Origin: an uncultured Collinsella sp. | Lineage (GTDB): Bacteria > Actinomycetota > Coriobacteriia > Coriobacteriales > Coriobacteriaceae | Direction: 5' to 3' | Assembly (NCBI GenBank): GCA_958403205.1 | Contig: CATXWM010000039.1 | Coordinates: forward strand, 1 to 16,979 | DNA length: 16,979 nucleotides | Part shown: in pieces, positions 14,562 through 16,979 of the stretch | Layout: each line of letters begins with the position of its first letter | Numbering within the stretch: position 1 is the first letter of the stretch | The notes under the pieces: generated by a model | The model's database searches: none | What the model was told of the DNA's origin: nothing | The model's input: only the letters and a program-made list of their open reading frames with translations | Position numbers and translations under genes: made by a program

Positions 14562-14880
14562 AACCCGCGCCCGTGCAATACGCGAGTTTATTAAGGTTTA
14601 TATTCTCTTTATCGCTCATTTTATTCATTTTGAAAATAGTTGAACGGTGAACGGTCGTTTTTATCCGCTCAGCGTACAGAACCCCAGCTCAGATATGTTT
14701 ACGCCATTTACGTGCGACTTTATTTTAATGGAGCAAGAATTAGACTGGATTATGCAAACTATATCTTTGCTAAACACCAAACAGAAAGCGCTAAATCTTA
14801 CTCGCACTATACGAGATTCTATGCACTTATAGGACGAGTATGCATCCCTGCAAAAACAAGGGGCTTTTCATCCAGCAATA
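14562..14880. other. AT-rich stretch without a supported gene
   Basis: This segment between carbamate kinase and PFOR is visibly richer in A/T than its surroundings. A plus-strand frame from GTG 14647 to 14832 (61 codons, containing MEQELDWIMQ) has a protein-like composition but no ribosome binding site, so I do not call it a gene. The carbamate kinase promoter probably lies at its left end. It could be a decayed insertion. Confidence 0.4.
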
Positions 14881-14924
14881 GGAATAAAGAGGGGCTCCGA
14901 AAGGGCACCCAGCCCCCAAAGCAC

Positions 14925-15053
14925 GGGGATAGAAGGCGACAACAGCCACGCCCTCCATCCATCCCCAAAGTGGCGCGAGCTTTCGCGGCAAAGCCGCGAA
15001 ACAGCGAAGGGGACAAAAGGTCCCACCAGCCACGTCCTTCATCAGCCCCCACA
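14925..15053. repeat. Diverged 45-bp direct repeat with central hairpin
   Basis: Segments 14925-14969 and 15009-15053 align without gaps at 33 of 45 positions and share CAGCCACG. They are offset by 84 bp. Between them TTTCGCGGC (14981-14989) and GCCGCGAAA (14993-15001) form a perfect 9-bp hairpin with an AAA loop. Minus-strand frames across it are open but lack a convincing start, so it is treated as noncoding. Confidence 0.5.
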
Positions 15054-15072
15054 ATCCGAGGACGTAGTCGTA

Positions 15073-15197
15073 GCAGGATCTGAGGGCTAACCTTCGCGGA
15101 CACTCCGCAAGACGAAAGAACCCCCGCCGCACGTAGTGCGCAGCGGGGGTTCTTTCATGTCCGAGGACGTCCGCGAAGGTTAGCCCTCAGATCCTGC
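15073..15197. repeat. 125-bp nested palindrome with 29-bp perfect arms
   Basis: Bases 15073-15101 and 15169-15197 are perfect reverse complements over 29 bases (GCAGGATCTGAGG... and ...CCTCAGATCCTGC). They enclose the PFOR terminator hairpin. The right arm starts 10 bases past the PFOR stop. Such long, exact arms exceed what a terminator needs. Confidence 0.85.
15114..15156 (-). terminator. Intrinsic terminator for PFOR
   Basis: GAAAGAACCCCCGC (15114-15127) pairs perfectly with GCGGGGGTTCTTTC (15143-15156). An inner CGCAC/GTGCG stem sits at the tip, with a two-base bulge. T-rich sequence ends each arm, so it could act in both directions; only PFOR reads into it here. Confidence 0.78.
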
Positions 15198-15207
15198 GGT
15201 GGGAGAC

Positions 15208-16979
15208 CTAGGCCTCGTTGTACACCGTCTTGAGCTTCAGCAGGTGAGCGTAGCGGTCCATGGCGGCCTGCTCGTTCTCCTTGAAGAGCTCCTCGGCGCG
15301 CTCGGGGAAGGAACGCGTCAGCGAAGCGTAACGGGCCTCGTTCATCAGGAACTCCTGATAACCGCCCGCGGGCTCCTTGGAATCGAGCGAGAACTTCTTG
15401 CCGGCAGCAGCCTCGGGGTTGAAGCGGAAGAGGTTCCAATAACCGCACTCGACAGCCTTCTTCATCTCGGCCTGGCAGTTCTGCATGCCGCCCTTCTTGA
15501 TGGAGTGCATCTCGCAGGGGCTGTAGCCGATGATGAGGGACGGGCCGTCGTAGGCCTCGGCCTCGTGGATGGCCTTGAGGGTCTGAGCCGGGTTGGCGCC
15601 CATGGCGACCTGCGCCACGTAGACGTAGCCGTAGCTCATGGCAATCTCGGCCAGGGACTTCTTCTTGGTCACCTTACCGGCAGCGGCGAACTGAGCGACC
15701 TGGCCCAGGTTCGAGGCCTTGGAGGCCTGACCACCGGTGTTGGAGTAAACCTCGGTGTCGAAGACGAAGACGTTGACGTTGTGGCCGGAAGCCAGGACGT
15801 GGTCCAGGCCACCGAAGCCGATGTCGTAGGCCCAACCGTCGCCGCCGAAGATCCAGAAGGACTTCTTGGTGAGGTAAGCCTTGTCGGCGAGGATCGCCTT
15901 GGAAGCGTCGCAGCCGCACTTCTCGAGCTCGGCAACGTAGGCAGCGGCAGCGGTCTTGGAAGCCTCGGCGTCGTTGACGGAGTCGATCCAAGCCTGGCCG
16001 GCAGCCTTGAGCTCATCGGACGGGCCATCGGCAGCGATGATGTCCTGGGTAGCGGCGATCAGCTTCTTCTGGACGGCCTCGTAACCGACGGCCATGCCCA
16101 GACCGTGCTCGGCATTGTCCTCGAACAGGGAGTTATTCCACGCCGGGCCGTGACCGTCCTTGTCCTTGCAGTAAGGAGCGGTGGCAGCGGGGTTGCCCCA
16201 AATGGAGGAGCAGCCGGTGGCGTTGGAGATGAACATGCGGTCGCCGGCAACCTGGGTCACCAGACGTGCATAGGCGGTCTCGGCGCAGCCGGCGCAGGAG
16301 CCGGAGAACTCCAGGTAGGGCTGCTTAAACTGGCTGCCCTTGACGTTGGCCGCGATGAGCTCCTTCTTCTCGGAGACGTTCTCGACCATATAGTCCCAAA
16401 CGGGCTGCTGATCCATCTCCTGCTCGGTGGGAACCATCTCGAGGGCGCCCTTGGGGCAGACCTTGACGCAGTTGGTGCAGCCCATGCAGTCGAGCGGGGA
16501 CACGGCCATGGTGAACTTCATGCCCTTGGCCTTGGGGCCCATGGCGTCGAGCGTGCGGGTAGCCTCGGGCGCGGCGGCAGCCTCGTCCTCGGTCATCGCG
16601 AACGGACGGATGGTGGCATGCGGGCACACATAGGCGCACTGGTTGCACTGGATGCACTTGGTCTCGTCCCAGTGAGGAACGACCACGGCGACGCCGCGCT
16701 TCTCGTATGCGGAGGCGCCCAGCTCAAACTGGCCGTCAGCGCAATCGACAAAGGCGGAAACGGGCAGGCTGTCGCCATCCATGCGATCGATGGGCTCGAG
16801 CAGGTTCTTGACCTGCTGGGCGATAGCGGACTTGGTCTCCTCGGAGAGCTCGACGGGAGCGGCATCCTCGGCAGTTGCCCAGTCGGCCGGAACCTCGAAC
16901 TTGCGGAAGGCGGTAGCGCCGGCATCGATGGCCTTGTGGTTGGCGTCGACGATGGCCTGGCCCTTCTTCATGTAGGACT
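15208..16979 (-). CDS. nifJ: Pyruvate:ferredoxin oxidoreductase, C-terminal half (partial)
   Basis: The frame stays open to the right edge, so the true start lies outside; about 590 of the family's usual 1,170-1,200 residues are present. PFOR oxidises pyruvate with CoA to acetyl-CoA and CO2, reducing ferredoxin. Visible in order are: an acidic inter-domain segment; a two-[4Fe-4S] ferredoxin domain with CIQCNQCAYVCP and CMGCTNCVKVCP; then the thiamine diphosphate domain. The proximal-cluster cysteines are present in SCAGCAE, NATGCSS and SPCEMH, and the Mg-ThDP motif is GDGWAYDIG followed by VYSNTGGQASKAS. All residues expected for electron transfer in this half are intact. The ATG at 16971 is internal, not the start. 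Strong codon bias fits a highly expressed enzyme. Transcription ends at the terminator inside a 125-bp palindrome just downstream. Confidence 0.95.
   Translation of the reverse strand, partial: SYMKKGQAIVDANHKAIDAGATAFRKFEVPADWATAEDAAPVELSEETKSAIAQQVKNLLEPIDRMDGDSLPVSAFVDCADGQFELGASAYEKRGVAVVVPHWDETKCIQCNQCAYVCPHATIRPFAMTEDEAAAAPEATRTLDAMGPKAKGMKFTMAVSPLDCMGCTNCVKVCPKGALEMVPTEQEMDQQPVWDYMVENVSEKKELIAANVKGSQFKQPYLEFSGSCAGCAETAYARLVTQVAGDRMFISNATGCSSIWGNPAATAPYCKDKDGHGPAWNNSLFEDNAEHGLGMAVGYEAVQKKLIAATQDIIAADGPSDELKAAGQAWIDSVNDAEASKTAAAAYVAELEKCGCDASKAILADKAYLTKKSFWIFGGDGWAYDIGFGGLDHVLASGHNVNVFVFDTEVYSNTGGQASKASNLGQVAQFAAAGKVTKKKSLAEIAMSYGYVYVAQVAMGANPAQTLKAIHEAEAYDGPSLIIGYSPCEMHSIKKGGMQNCQAEMKKAVECGYWNLFRFNPEAAAGKKFSLDSKEPAGGYQEFLMNEARYASLTRSFPERAEELFKENEQAAMDRYAHLLKLKTVYNEA

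Noticed and set aside
14640..15083. Plus-strand frame of 147 codons between carbamate kinase and PFOR
   Set aside because: It crosses the AT-rich patch, the diverged repeats and a hairpin. Composition changes along its length and no ribosome binding site is seen.
14819..15132. Two overlapping minus-strand frames (94 and 101 codons) across the 45-bp repeats
   Set aside because: Both are rich in Arg, Leu, Pro, Cys and Trp and are built largely from repeat and hairpin sequence. The longer one begins inside the PFOR terminator.
13340..15197. Possible CRISPR array from repeated palindromic sequence
   Set aside because: The repeats are few, diverged or inverted, with no regular repeat-spacer spacing and no cas gene.
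1..16979. tRNA genes in the intergenic gaps
   Set aside because: I looked for T-loop GGTTCRA-type sequences with matching acceptor stems in each gap and found none.

Overview
The window looks like chromosomal DNA from a GC-rich, fermentative anaerobe. The best fit is a gut actinobacterium of the Coriobacteriia, perhaps Collinsella or a relative. The reasons are: a pyruvate:ferredoxin oxidoreductase, a catabolic-type carbamate kinase, two LytS/LytR-like two-component systems, REP-like intergenic repeats containing GGGGACAG/CTGTCCC words, and high-GC codon use with good Shine-Dalgarno sites. The taxonomic placement is inference; there is no rRNA or marker gene here to settle it. All confident genes but one lie on the minus strand, so transcription runs mostly right to left.

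Left part (about 1-9,000, read right to left on the minus strand). A histidine kinase/LytTR regulator pair (HK2/RR2, 6812-8970) is followed by a zinc-dependent phospholipase C-like protein (5775-6719) and a UMF1/Atg22-type MFS transporter (4296-5555). Then comes an operon of a family 2 glycosyltransferase, a second kinase and a second LytTR regulator (HK1/RR1, 809-4125), in which the glycosyltransferase stop overlaps the kinase start as ATGA. A YfcE/MJ0936-type phosphodiesterase (250-717) closes this part. Intrinsic terminators sit after the transporter, RR1 and the phosphodiesterase. The two kinase/regulator pairs are clearly paralogous and about 5 kb apart.

Middle part (about 9,000-13,500). 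A metal-dependent amidohydrolase of the prolidase/imidazolonepropionase-like group (9088-10365) lies downstream of an APC-family amino acid permease (10496-11947); together they look like an uptake-and-hydrolysis unit. The only plus-strand gene (12308-13342) encodes a membrane-anchored C39-like cysteine peptidase domain behind a long, basic, Gln/Arg/Ser-rich N-terminal tail. Its stop codon lies inside a REP-like nested inverted repeat of about 111 bp.

Right part (13,500-16,979). Carbamate kinase (13559-14521) is followed on its left by two hairpins, one a good terminator. To its right is a gene-poor stretch of nearly 700 bp: an AT-rich patch, a diverged 45-bp direct repeat, and a 125-bp nested palindrome with perfect 29-bp arms around a terminator. 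The window ends inside the C-terminal half of pyruvate:ferredoxin oxidoreductase. Carbamate kinase (ATP from carbamoyl phosphate) and PFOR (pyruvate to acetyl-CoA and reduced ferredoxin) are both energy-conserving enzymes of amino acid and sugar fermentation.

I found no tRNA, rRNA, CRISPR array, insertion sequence or phage gene. The most interesting material is regulatory: the twin LytTR systems, an attenuator-like terminator directly before the glycosyltransferase ribosome binding site, and several unusual nested palindromes.
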